NCBI GenBank assembly: GCA_020912385.1
Contig: CP087212.1
Location: 1,922,001-1,986,000 of the forward strand
Length of the DNA: 64,000 bases
Origin: Neofusicoccum parvum
Taxonomy: Eukaryota; Ascomycota; Dothideomycetes; Botryosphaeriales; Botryosphaeriaceae
Direction: 5' to 3'
The notes under the pieces: model-generated
Seen by the model: the letters and a program-made list of their open reading frames with translations, nothing else
Databases searched by the model: none
What the model was told of the DNA's origin: nothing
Program-made: the position numbers and the translations under genes
Part shown: positions 22,557 through 32,923 of the stretch, piece by piece
Layout: each line of letters begins with the position of its first letter
Numbering within the stretch: the first letter of the stretch is position 1

Positions 22557-25500
22557 TGCTGCGGCGGTGGCGGGACGGTCTGTCGTGGGCGAGGGAATGC
22601 TCTTATGCGCCAGGCGTGAAGAGTCGAGGGAGGCGGGTGCAAGGGGCTCAGCGGTGTCCAGCGGTGTTTATATCCAATTGGCCCTGCCTAGGTGGTTCGG
22701 GGGTAGCACCAGTTCGGTGGTGGAGGATACGGGGGCACGGCGCAGAATATATACATGGTGACAGCGATTCTGCGGAGACTCTAGCGCAGAACAGCTACGC
22801 TGGGCCTGGGCGGGCAAAGCCATTGGCCATCCTGGCGGACGGGCACGGTGGGCTCCTCTCGACTCATTACGCCAGAAGCATTCTCCACGCACCCTGCCCT
22901 TGGCGGCGCCGCGCCCAGCCAGTCAGCGCGCGCGTGTTCGACAAGCCGGGCGCACGGGAGCCCGGGATCGCCCCTCTGGCCGTCATCGTCTGGGGAAAGC
23001 TGCCTGCCGAGGACTGCTGCAGCGCCGCTGCTGGGAACGCCCGCCACGACGAGGCCGCCGCGACAATTGTCATGGCGCGTCGTGTCGCCCGCCCAAGTCG
23101 CCCGCGCCGTCCAAGCCGCCCAAGCACCGCCCAGCACGCCTCGCCGCGGCCGCGTGCTCAGCGTCAGTCCACCTCACGCCCGCCCTCGTCTCCCGCGGCC
23201 CTGCTGGGACGAGGCCCGTGGATCCTGCCATCAGGGCCCCCCGCCAGCCGCTCCCCGCTGTTTCGATGCCTCCGCCTTAGCCTGAAGGCGCCCGCGCCGC
23301 ATCGATGCGGTGTCGTCTCATCTCAGCCGGCGGCCTCCTGGGGGTGCAGCGCCGCATGCGAGAGTTCCCATTTGTCAACACGCCCCATGCCGCCCACGCA
23401 GGGACGCCAGGCGCGGGCACGGTTGCTGCCATGGCTGGCCATCCGCGAGGCCCCGGGCACCCCAGGCACCACCACGAGCGCCTAGCGCTCTTGCGCGGTG
23501 CTGGACAAGGGAACTATCGACGCGCCCTCAGCTTTTGCCTTTCGGACCCCGGGCGGTGCGGACCAGCGACGCGCGGGCAGCGGGCGGCGCTCGTGGATCT
23601 GCGCCGGTGCGCATGCCTATCGGCGGTGGTGGGCGGCGAGGGCACAGCGGCGGGTGTGGTGCTCGGCAGCTGCGCTGGCCGACGTCAAAGTGCGCGGGCA
23701 GCCTAGCGGGCGCGCCGGATTCTGGCAGCCCGGCGGCGCGTCTTGAGCCTCCGCGGCCTGTCAATCTCGGCATGGCCTTCCCCTCCATCCTTCGACCGCA
23801 CATCCTGGATGAAACCGTCGCGAGCCTGCGCCCTCTTCTCTCGGGTCAACGGGAGCTGCGCGCGCACGCCAGCCCAGGTCGGACGGACTACCCGAATGGT
23901 GGGAATCGACGTCGACCCGCACGCTGCAGGAGTTCGGTCCGGCTCAGCGCCGCGGCCTTCCCTGCAGCAGAGGACCCTCCAGCAGCCCGGCACTTGTCCA
24001 CTGCGTTCCGCCCGATCACGAGCCCCCGCCGCGCGCGACGCCCAGGTGGTGGCCGCCCGGGAGCGTTGGGGATGGCCGTTGAGCGCGCGCGTTCGCCCGT
24101 CGCCCGTGCGACACGCTGAGTTTCCAACCGCCGCCGTGCCTGGCCTTCTCGCTACGCCCGTCGCGGTGTCGACGCTGCTGCATCGCAATTTCGCGCCCAT
24201 CCCAGCGGCCAGCCGTGTGCGGCAGCTGGCCCTTCCCAGGTCCACGCTGCCGGGATGGGACAGATGTCCCCCCGGCCGACTTTAGGCTGTTTGGACGTCC
24301 TGCGGCCTCCCAAGCACCGGATCCTGCACGGCCACCTCGTGCCCGCCGACTCGACGGGTTCGCGCAGCTGCTAGGTCTCATCGGTGCGGGAGCGTTGGCG
24401 CACGGCTGCCCTTTTCGGGGCTTTGGGAACAGAAACAGCAAGGCAAGCTTCAAAGCGGCAAGGAAGCTCCTTGCGCCGCCGCTTCGGGCAGGGCATGGAA
24501 ATGCGTGGATAATTAACGGGGCGCCCATCTCTCACACATCCACCCATTTTCTCCGTCCGTGGGCGCCCTGCAGCTATCTGGATCTGCGGCTGATGTTGCT
24601 GACCATGCATGGTGGGCGACGCGCAGCAACGTGTGGATGGGTGTCACGGTGTCTTCACAGGATTCGCTGCACAGTAAATTGCTTTTGCTGAGCCTGTGTG
24701 TATGGTTGTTTTCGTTGAAACGCCACAAGCGATGTCGTGGGGGGCCGCCGTAACCAAGCTTGTGCCAATGAGCTTGCGGCTTGCCAAGTGAAGCCATCGC
24801 CGAATGCCATGCATTGGAAGGCTTCTCGTGCCGCGGCGACCTGGTCGAAGAAACGAAATTGTCGACCGAAGCACAGGACATGGAAATCACAGCTCGACGC
24901 GTGGCTGAAGCATTTACTAGTCTTCCGTTTGCCCGTTCATCGTGATCGCTTCCGGGCCCTAAGTGGAGAGTCTAGCAGCAGTGGCTTGCGACCGAGGTCC
25001 TCCACGCTTCTCCACCAGCCTTGACCTCGGAACCAGCCAGAAAAAATAATCTGGAGAACAGCTCTGGGGAGGACTGGGGGTGGCTTGACGGTCTTGCGGC
25101 TCATCGCCGGTTCTGGTCCGTCTAACTCGATGCAGGCAGACCGGCGCATGTGTACTACTGCGCGCCGTCGCCGCATTTTCTCAAATTCTTGGAGGGGAAG
25201 CTTGAGTGGAGCTTAGCCGTCGCCGCATGGCGGCACCGCGACTCATGTCACGCTCTCGATTCATGGCACGTTGCTTGGTCATCGAGGGTCTTATGACGAC
25301 AGTTTAGTAAGAAAGAGAAACAGGGGACGAGTAGGGGAGGGATTCTGGACCGAACGTCACCAGGACGATGAGCAGTTGTAACGTACATGGTGCACTTGGG
25401 GTGCGGCGACCACCTGCGTGGTGTGTTTAAGCTTAAGCACGCAAGGCAGGGAATACGGAGGATCCACGAGCTACGAAATGCGGAGAAGCAGACACAGATC

Positions 25501-27022
25501 TTGGATGGGACCCTTGACACGGTCGAGTGGATTCCTGCGGAGGATCTGTGGTTGGGTTGTGTACAATCTTGGCTGCCGAGGGGGGACCTGACGGCTGTGA
25601 CGGGACCATCCCGCCGTCCCGCCGAGCGAAGCCCGAGCACAGGCGGGTGTCGGGGGATTTCGAGCAAGATTCCCGAGACGCTCGCCTGGACACCGGTCCC
25701 GGCGGGCTGGGGTGCCTGTACGTGGCCGCGAGGGCATCCAGATGGTGTGAGATGGCTGCGTCTGTCTTGGGAAGGTGGTGCATGCGCGCTGCTCGTCGGG
25801 AGCCCGTCTGGACGGCGCTGGCGAGCGCGCGGCGGGAATGCTGGCGCCGCCCGAAAAAGACCAGGCAAACGCAGCAAAATAGAAGACGGCAGTGAGCCGT
25901 GGGGCTCTCCAGCGCTCGAAGCGAGCGGCGTGCGTTAAAATAGGAGAAACAGAGCACAGGTGGTGTTGGACAGAGAGCACTGGCCGTGGAGTCGACAGCG
26001 CCGCGTGCAACCGGGTTTTATCTTTGGCACCGAGGCCCCCGCGGCGGCTGCAACGGGCCTAGCCCGCGAACCCGCCGCCTATTCTTGGCCCAAACAACCC
26101 TCTTCAGCCCCGCCCACAGCCTTCTTCCCCATTCTCCCCTCTGTTCTCACGCCGTGCGGCTCCACTGCAACTGCTATTCTGATGGAGCTGAGCGGCGCGC
26201 GCGCGATGCGGTCGCGGGCACAGCGCGACGCCGCCTCTGGCCTGCGGCGGAACCGGCCGCCAAGCCAAGGCAGCAATCAGTCATCCTTCTGCACCGCCCT
26301 CCTCACGGTCTAACGGTCTGCCAGTTTCGGTGTCGAGTTTCGACCTCAGGCCTCTGTAGCCTTGGACTAGATCCTTCGGACGTCATGCCCGGCGAGGGAG
26401 CCTGGGAAGCGTGGCTTGCGCCGCTCTCGTGCCTATGCTGCCAGTCATTTCTTTATCTCTTTGCGTCAGAAGTTTAGCTGTAGCCTGCGCCAGCCCAGTT
26501 CCTGCCGCGCATCTGCGCAAAAAGCGCCTGCGTGATGCCTTGCGGGCTTGCGCGCAGTCCAGTCCATAATCTCAGTTGCGCATTATGACTCTTCCGCTAT
26601 CCAGACCGCGCCCGGGTGCTTGTTTCTTCCCACGCCGCGATGGAGTGTGCCTTGCGCCTCGTGCGTTTTTGGCCCTCTACGCCTGAGCTGGGGGCGGCCT
26701 TCAGAAAACCAACACCGCCTCATCCAGTCACACACCCAAGGCAGCTCTGGCTCGTTGGAATGCGCATTGGCTCTTTTGTTAGAAGCCTGCTCGCCCGTCA
26801 GCATAGCAGCTTGATACTTAAGCCTACCCGTCTCTTCTTACCACCCTCATCCTGCACCAACACATCCACCAGCATTCACCAACCGGCTCCATTCCACTCA
26901 GCGCCTGCAAGCCACTCTTCCAACGTCCGCGCCGCTCTCAAGCATATATCAGCAAGCCCCATCCGCACTCACCTCATCACTCTCCACCACTTTAAACAAG
27001 CCACCAACCACTTCTCTCCACC
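22557..27022. other. 4.5-kb gene-poor region upstream of a small gene
   Basis: Very GC-rich on the left and mixed on the right. Long open frames on both strands (for example 22478-23485 plus and 25248-25877 minus) are Arg/Pro/Ser/Ala-rich and without domains. The last 250 bases are C/T-rich and end in CTCTCCACCATGG, as expected of a 5' leader. The region may hold long regulatory sequence or a noncoding transcript, but nothing specific can be supported. Confidence 0.4.
26944..26950 (+). promoter_or_regulatory. TATA-like box of the small Tyr/Ser-rich gene
   Basis: ATATATC lies about 75 bp upstream of the ATG at 27023, inside a C/T-rich leader region. Position and sequence fit a TATA element. 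Confidence 0.35.
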
Positions 27023-27238
27023 ATGGATTCCTACGGCTACAACTCCAAGAAGGCGGCCGCCACCTACTACACCCCGTCATCCTCGTCCCAGTACTACGCC
27101 TCCTCTGCCGCAACCGCCTCGTCGTCCATGAGGCCCTCGCGCGGCTACGGCTCCAAGCCGACGACCATTGTTCACAACGGCGGCGGCCAGACCCGGGACC
27201 CCCCGTCTGGCAGCAACGACTCTGGCTACTGGAAATAA
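27023..27238 (+). CDS. Small Tyr/Ser-rich protein of 71 residues
   Basis: An uninterrupted ORF in strong Kozak context (CCACCATGG) after a long pyrimidine-rich leader. The protein is Tyr/Ser/Ala/Gly-rich: MDSYGYNSKKAAATYYTP, then a Ser run with QYYASSAATAS, then RPSRGYGSKPTTIVHNGGGQ, ending SNDSGYWK. There is no signal peptide, membrane helix or cysteine; it looks intrinsically disordered. The leader and codon use suggest a highly expressed small protein. It stands alone in more than 6 kb of sequence. Function unknown; a stress- or development-related disordered protein is one possibility. Confidence 0.6.
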   Translation: MDSYGYNSKKAAATYYTPSSSSQYYASSAATASSSMRPSRGYGSKPTTIVHNGGGQTRDPPSGSNDSGYWK

Positions 27239-28947
27239 ACAGCCAGCGCCCACGCTTCCCATCGTCTCCCCGCTGCAGCACCTTTTCCAGCTCGCCGCGG
27301 CTGCAGCGGGGAACGATGGTCCCAGCGATCTCGTCAAGCCCTAGATCGCGCATCGATCTTCCCAGATTGTCTCACGCTCGCTCTCTCGGCCAATCACACC
27401 GGAGCGAGCGACCCGACAACGCCAACCATCTCGCACATCACGAGCCACACTTGACGACGACGCACGCTTCCTCCCATTCCAGTCGGCTTGAGCTTCGTTT
27501 CCTCGATTTTTCCCCGCGTCTTCCAGCGTTCTAGACAACTGTATTCCTCCCGCGCAAGCTCCACAAAAACCGCGGGTTGGTGGTGGTGGTGTCAGCCACG
27601 GCACGGGCGGTGCGCCGGCTTCTTCCTCCCCCACGGCGAAGCGAAAGCAAGGCACCGCCTGGCCCCCAGGTCTATTTTTGGCCACACAACCACCACCACC
27701 GCACGATCCACGACATCATCTACACACAAGCATTGGGCAACGGCGTTTCCACTGTACGATCACCGGCGTTTATCATCTTGGGGCCCTTTCCGGCTCTATT
27801 TTTGGGGTGCCTGGGCATCAGCACCATCATCCTCATCAAAGCATCATCGAAACATCACATACTTTTTTTTCTGCATAGCATGGCACGGGACGGGGTTCAC
27901 TGGGCTGGGTCCGGGGTTGGGCATCTGGGCTGGGGTCGGGTTTTCTTTTCACGGCGTTTCCTCTCATCGGCAGGCTACGCGCTGTCCTTCCTCAAGCAGG
28001 AAGGCGGTCGCTTTCCTTCGCTTGTCTCAGCACTGCATATCTACCATCAATCGAGCAGAGCAGCATCCATGCTGTCTCATCCTCAACTCCAACGTTCTCT
28101 CTCTTCCGTGCTTGTGGTGGTGTGCTCGCCCTTCGCTCACCGTGAAATAGGTAGGAGTGGATCGAAATCAAAACGATGATTACAACGATGCTACTAAGAT
28201 GCTGTTAACTGAGTCCCGCTGCCTTAGCCAGGAATGAGCGTCCCGTGAAAAGCAAAACAATCCGACCTCTTTCCTGCGTTGCAGTTGCCTAAAAAGACCA
28301 ACCAGCAATCACAGCCGCCGCACTCGTGCTAAAATATTGCACTTCAGAGCCTCCTTGACAACAACGTTCAAAAAAGAGGATCTATACAGTAAGCAGGAAG
28401 ACTACAAAAAGACTAAAAGGGAGACTAATTTCAATTCCAACGACGCCAAAGATAAATGGAGTGAGAGATTTCTCCAGGGTGCCCGTTTGCTCTTCGTTCC
28501 AAAGGAAAATCACTACAAGATGCCCAAGTACAAAGACGCGCGGATGTAGGACCGCGCGATGATGAAGCCCGTAAAAATAAATGAAAACAGCCCCCTTCAC
28601 TATCGCAACCCCTCCGTAGCGCAGACAATGTCAATCTAATGCCGGATTTTGGTGCTTCCTTCTCAGCCTGCGCGGTGGTGTTGTTGTATGGTGGGTGGGG
28701 CGCATGCATGATGCAATAAGCAGTTGGAATGCACTAGTCACATCTACGTGGATGCCGTTTCTTATCAAGCCCCTGGCGGGTGGTGGTGGTATTTTAAGTA
28801 GGGAATGTCGGTCGATTTCCTGCTCCTTCGTTTCCATCCGAGAATCACAAAGTCCACCATTTCTGATGAGCCTATGACGCACGAGAAAAGAACAAGACCG
28901 TTATGATGATGTGTTATGCATCTCTCTTTTTAGGATTCGGGGTATCA
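27239..28947. other. Intergenic region, possible long 3' untranslated region
   Basis: Two long plus-strand frames overlap at about 27488-28180, but neither has a domain and they read the same bases in different frames. This stretch may be transcript tail of the small gene. The last bases are the 3' flank of the syntaxin gene. Confidence 0.4.
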
Positions 28948-30127
28948 TTACTTCTGGTTGTTCACAACAACGACCACGGCGACGATGATGGCGATGATGA
29001 TGAGGATGAGGACTGTGCGTTGCAGCGATCAGCACGAAGATTCACGGAATGATCTACCGTGCAGAGCAGCGGTGTAGAGAAACCCGCAATGGTGTGGGGA
29101 AAAACACTTACTGACGAGACCCAAGCAGTACCACTTCTTCCTGTTGCGGGCGCGCGCGCTGTCAATGGCGGTGGAGATCTCTTCGTTGGCCTTGACTACG
29201 TTGTCCTTCACCTCCTCGCCCTTCTGCTCAATGTTCTCCACAAGCGGTTCCTGCTGCACGACGATTTCGTTCAGATCCTGGAACAGCTGTGCCAGCTCAA
29301 CCATCTGCTCCTCGATCTTCTGGATCTCCTTGTGACGGCCCTCGACCGCACGCAGCGCCGATTGCGCCTGTCCCCGACGGTCGCTCTGCATCAGCTGTTC
29401 GAAGTAAGACGTCAGCCTCCATCTCAAATTCTGCTTGCGGAGCCTCGGCTAATCCCAAGACATGTTCTGGCGCCACATACCGCTTGCTGGAAGATTTGCG
29501 CATTCGGATCCTCGACGGCGTTCTTGACCTCCTCCTCGGTGGCATCCGGCCGGACGATGCGGTACTGGCGGGCCTGGCTCTCCTGCAGCTCCTTCCGGAA
29601 CTTGCTCTCGACCTCCTGGAACTTGTTGATGGTGCTCTTGAGCCGGCGGTCCACGCGGCCGACCTGCGGCTTGTTGCGCGGCTCGCCCGACTCGGGCAGG
29701 CCCTTGATCCGCCTCATGCGGTCGACGAGGCCGCGGTAGCCCGTCATGATCTCATTGTTGAGGTTGTCGATCTGGTTCTTGTAGACCAGCGGCTCGTTGA
29801 CGGCCGACTTGTGCAGGCGCGTCAGCTGCTCGAGCTGCGAGTCGATCTGGTCGAGGGCGCGGTCAATGGCCTGGCAGTCGTTGAGGATGGCGTTGGGATC
29901 GGCGGCCTGCTGGCCGTAGCCGGGCGGGCCGTTGTTCATCGCCTGCATCTCATAGTCGGGCTCTGTGAATGCTACGCTCTTAGCAGACTGTCACTTTGCG
30001 CGGTGCGGCGCGGAGGGATCCTACGGTTGCTGTAGCCGTTCTTGTCGCCGTATCCGCCGTCGTTGCCGCCATAGGGGTTCTGGCCGTAGCCGCCGCCCTG
30101 GCCGTATCCTCCGTACTGCGAGGCCAT
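28948..30127 (-). CDS. Plasma-membrane syntaxin (Sso1/Sso2-like t-SNARE)
   Basis: Four exons (30127-30025, 29962-29481, 29394-29112, 29012-28948) give 310 residues. The N-terminus is Gly/Tyr/Gln-rich (ASQYGGYGQGGGYGQ). Next is a helical Habc region starting AILNDCQAIDRALDQIDSQL. The SNARE motif spans roughly HKEIQKIEEQMVELAQLFQD to EEISTAIDSARARNRKK, with the zero-layer Gln in the FQDLNEIVVQQE stretch. The last exon encodes a hydrophobic Ile/Val tail anchor ending NNQK. Sso-type syntaxins pair with Sec9 and Snc to fuse secretory vesicles at the plasma membrane and hyphal tip. An alternative start 86 nt upstream, ATGAGT followed by an intron, would give the in-frame N-terminus MSLNMASQ. Confidence 0.9.
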
Positions 30128-30133
30128 GTTTAG

Positions 30134-30213
30134 CTGAGGTGAGGCGGAGAGGGCGCGCAGGTGTGTTGCGGGGACGCAGTGCGGCGGCGCGGCGGGCTAA
30201 GGCTTACACTCAT
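30134..30213 (-). other. Possible 6-nt start exon plus intron of the syntaxin gene
   Basis: On the minus strand ATGAGT is followed at once by a GTAAGC donor, and 74 nt later CACCTCAG precedes CTAAACATGGCC. Joining them reads Met-Ser-Leu-Asn-Met-Ala in frame. Either this is the true start or it is a 5' UTR intron. Confidence 0.4.
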
Positions 30214-30715
30214 GGTGATATGGTGAAACTAGGAGCGTGTGGATGCGACTCCTTGGGTCGGTGACTATGCTGCAGCGTATCGTGCGGGTGGGCGCGTGGA
30301 GCGTGGGTTGTTTCGGGGATTATGGGTGCGGAGCGCGCCTGGCGAACGATAGGAACGAGCAGAGGAAACGCCGGTAAGAACTAATGAACGACAGCGACGG
30401 ATCCGCGGCTCTGGATGCGCGTAAGGAAGGCTGGAGGCGGAGCAGCTGAGAAGGTGCGTGTCAGGGAAGACGGTAGGGCACAAGGGCAGGGCAGAGTCGC
30501 CGGCGCAGCCCCTGGCGCGAATGCGGAAAGGGCCCCCAAGCCGCCCGCTCGCGGCCGGGGTGCGACACGCGCTGCTGATTGCTCGCTATTTTTGTCGCAC
30601 GACTCGCGACACGAATTCACTCTTTGTGCATCATCAGCGCCGCATACGGTTGTCTGCTGCCACTCGCTATCCAGTGCTGACCGCTGAGCCGCATGAAGCC
30701 CCAGCCTCGCGCCGC
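30214..30715. other. Intergenic region between the syntaxin and phosphoribosyltransferase genes
   Basis: About 500 bp with short frames only. It contains the syntaxin promoter and the 3' flank of the next gene. Confidence 0.45.
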
Positions 30716-32313
30716 TCATGTCGCCGTGGCCGTTGCGGCGCAGTCCGCGCCCCACCGCGTCCGCTCATCGCCACCCGCCCATTCCTTCTCGACGTACCCA
30801 AGCCGCCGCTTCACGTCCGCAACCACCGCCCTGTCGCCTGTGTTCTTGCCGATGTTGTCGCTGATCTTGACCGCCGCCCTGCCTGCCGCCGACGCTATCT
30901 TGATGACAATGTTGAGCGGCACCGACTTCTGGCCCGTGGACTCGTGCACGAAATCATCTGTGGGATCGTCAGCAACCGATATAGCCTTGGCCACCGCAGG
31001 GCCGCACTCACTTGTCAGGAACGTCCCGACCCCGAACGTCGGCTGGAAGCCTTCGGCCTCTGCCGCCGTCTTGTACTCCAGGCACAGCTCGATGTTGAGC
31101 GAGTCCGAGAAGACGATGACCTTCTTGCCGCTGATGCCCTCCGCGTCGTAGAAGTCGCGCATCATCTTGATGAAGCCCCGCGGGTCGCCCGAGTCCTGGC
31201 GCACCCCGGTAAATGACTGGGCAAATGTCGGCACATCCGTATTCTTGCCATCTCCCTTATTGATTGGAGCGTGGACAGGCGGCTCCGTCGTCCCGAGTGT
31301 GGCCGTTTCGGGCTGAGTGGAGCTCGCTGCTGCTGATGCCGTGGTCGCGGCCGAGCCCGGTTCGGCAGTGGTATAGCTGGGGATCGGCTTCTTGAAGGCC
31401 TTCAGGAAATTAGGTGTGCCGAAAGTGTCGGTCAACGCAACGCTCAGAACCTGTGCCGGTCAGCTCTCCTGAACAATGTCCGGCGGCTTGATTTGCTTAC
31501 GCCCTCGCCAAAAGTGCCGACCCAGTAGCTCAGGGCGATCTCATTGGCGTCCTCGTAGTTGTTTGTCACCGCCGCGACACCCATGAACCATTCGTGCGCC
31601 ACGGTCCCAACAGGAGGAACGCCGTACTTCATGGCAAAGTGGACATTGCTTGTGCCAGACAGCTTTCCTGCCCACCCTTTAGCTTCGGCCTCCTTGGCCG
31701 CCTTCAGGAGCCCCTGCATCACAACATCGTGGGTGTGGTAGTCACGCCGTCTCCTGCTGCCAAACTCTGAGAAGATGCAGCCATTCTCCAGCAACTTCAG
31801 CCCTTTATTGTACGCCTTCTCCAGCTGACCATTGTGGCTCCAATCTCTGTCGCAGAACTTGAAGTAGGCCTCGCTGATGAGAGCCAGCAGCGGGATCTCA
31901 TACAGTATCGTCTCAACCCACAGGCCCTCCGTCTGCAGATCCAAATCGCCTATATCATCGTCGGCGCCGGTGTCCTTGTCCGCCTTGAACGATAGCTTGA
32001 TCTGCTTGTCGGGGTGCAGGCGAAAGGTACGGAGGTAGCGCAGGTACTGGTCGCTGAGGTATGTGCAAGCATTCTTCAGGAAGTCGAGCTCCGCTTGCGA
32101 GAACGTGAGGGCTCCGAGCCTGTCGATCTGGGTCTGGAGCCAAAGGTAGGCGGCGCGGGTGAAGCGCATGTGCGGGGTGCGGTTCGTGAAGCTGTAGGTG
32201 ACTTGTACGTCCGGGAAGTACTTGAGCACGCAGCACTGCATGGTAAGCTTGTACAGGTCCGTATCCAGCAGAGAGCAGATGCCCTCGGGCACCTGCTTGC
32301 CGTCGTTTGCCAT
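30716..32313 (-). CDS. NPT1: Nicotinate phosphoribosyltransferase
   Basis: Three exons (32313-31501, 31450-31012, 30957-30716) give 497 residues. Recognisable blocks are SLLDTDLYKLTMQCCVLKYF, then VTYSFTNRTPHMRF, the SEFGSRRRRDYHTHD segment holding the phosphorylatable His, LSGTSNVHFAMKYGVPPVGT, DSGDPRGFI and KKVIVFSDSLN. It converts nicotinate and PRPP to nicotinate mononucleotide with ATP hydrolysis, in the Preiss-Handler route to NAD. Exon 2 carries a low-complexity insertion of about 45 Thr/Ala/Ser/Pro residues after KKPIPSYT, absent from compact homologues. The second intron is 54 nt, in frame and stop-free, but splicing restores the family motif TFLTNDF. The C-terminus ends with a short Ala/Thr tail. 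Confidence 0.95.
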
Positions 32314-32923
32314 TCGTGGGGGTGGTGCGAGGCCGGGGAGAGACGTGCTCCCACAAGCGCAAAGCTGGCGAAGCGGGCGCGGTGGACAGGATTCGAGACG
32401 CGCTCGGCGGAGGTGGCGCTCGGATTGCGCGACGAGAGGCCCTACCCGCGCAATTGCAGCGACAAGGGCGCGGTTATGTAGAGCGAGCGGTGGTGGGGCA
32501 GCGCGCAAACGGGCGGCTCCGGTGTTGAAAGCGTCGCGTCGATGGCGGGGCAAAAGTGAATAATTCGGAGATAAGAGCTGCAGGGCAGTCCCTAACTAGC
32601 TGGGTGCATTCGTCATCTAGCCTGCAACGCCGTTCCGCATGAATCTGCCGGCCATGCCACGCTCCTCAAACACTGCGGCCCGGGTTTTCGTGCCATCACA
32701 TGCAGCACCACCACCCTCACGTTCCGCATTTCGGACGCGCGTGCTCTGACACGTCCGTGCGCCCTCAGTTCGGAGCCACTCTGTTCGACCTCCAGCTCTC
32801 GTCGAGTGACTCACTATCCGCGCGACCATGCGAGCACGGCAACGATTCAATTTTCTGCCTCAAGCCCGTCCACCAGGACCAACCCCTCTCATCAACCCGC
32901 ATCCTAAAGTGCGTGTCCCTCCG
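32314..32923. other. Intergenic region, no gene seen
   Basis: About 610 bp. It includes the promoter of the nicotinate phosphoribosyltransferase (reading left) and the 3' flank of the unknown protein gene to the right. Confidence 0.45.

Noticed and set aside
22478..23485. 335-codon plus-strand open frame upstream of the acetate carrier
   Set aside because: It includes the antisense of the A17 intron and is Arg/Pro/Ser-rich without a domain; neighbouring frames are equally open, so it is probably compositional.
27488..28180. Two overlapping plus-strand open frames of 200 and 220 codons
   Set aside because: They read the same bases in different frames, are His/Phe/Ser-rich and have no domain. 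They may be transcript tail of the small gene.
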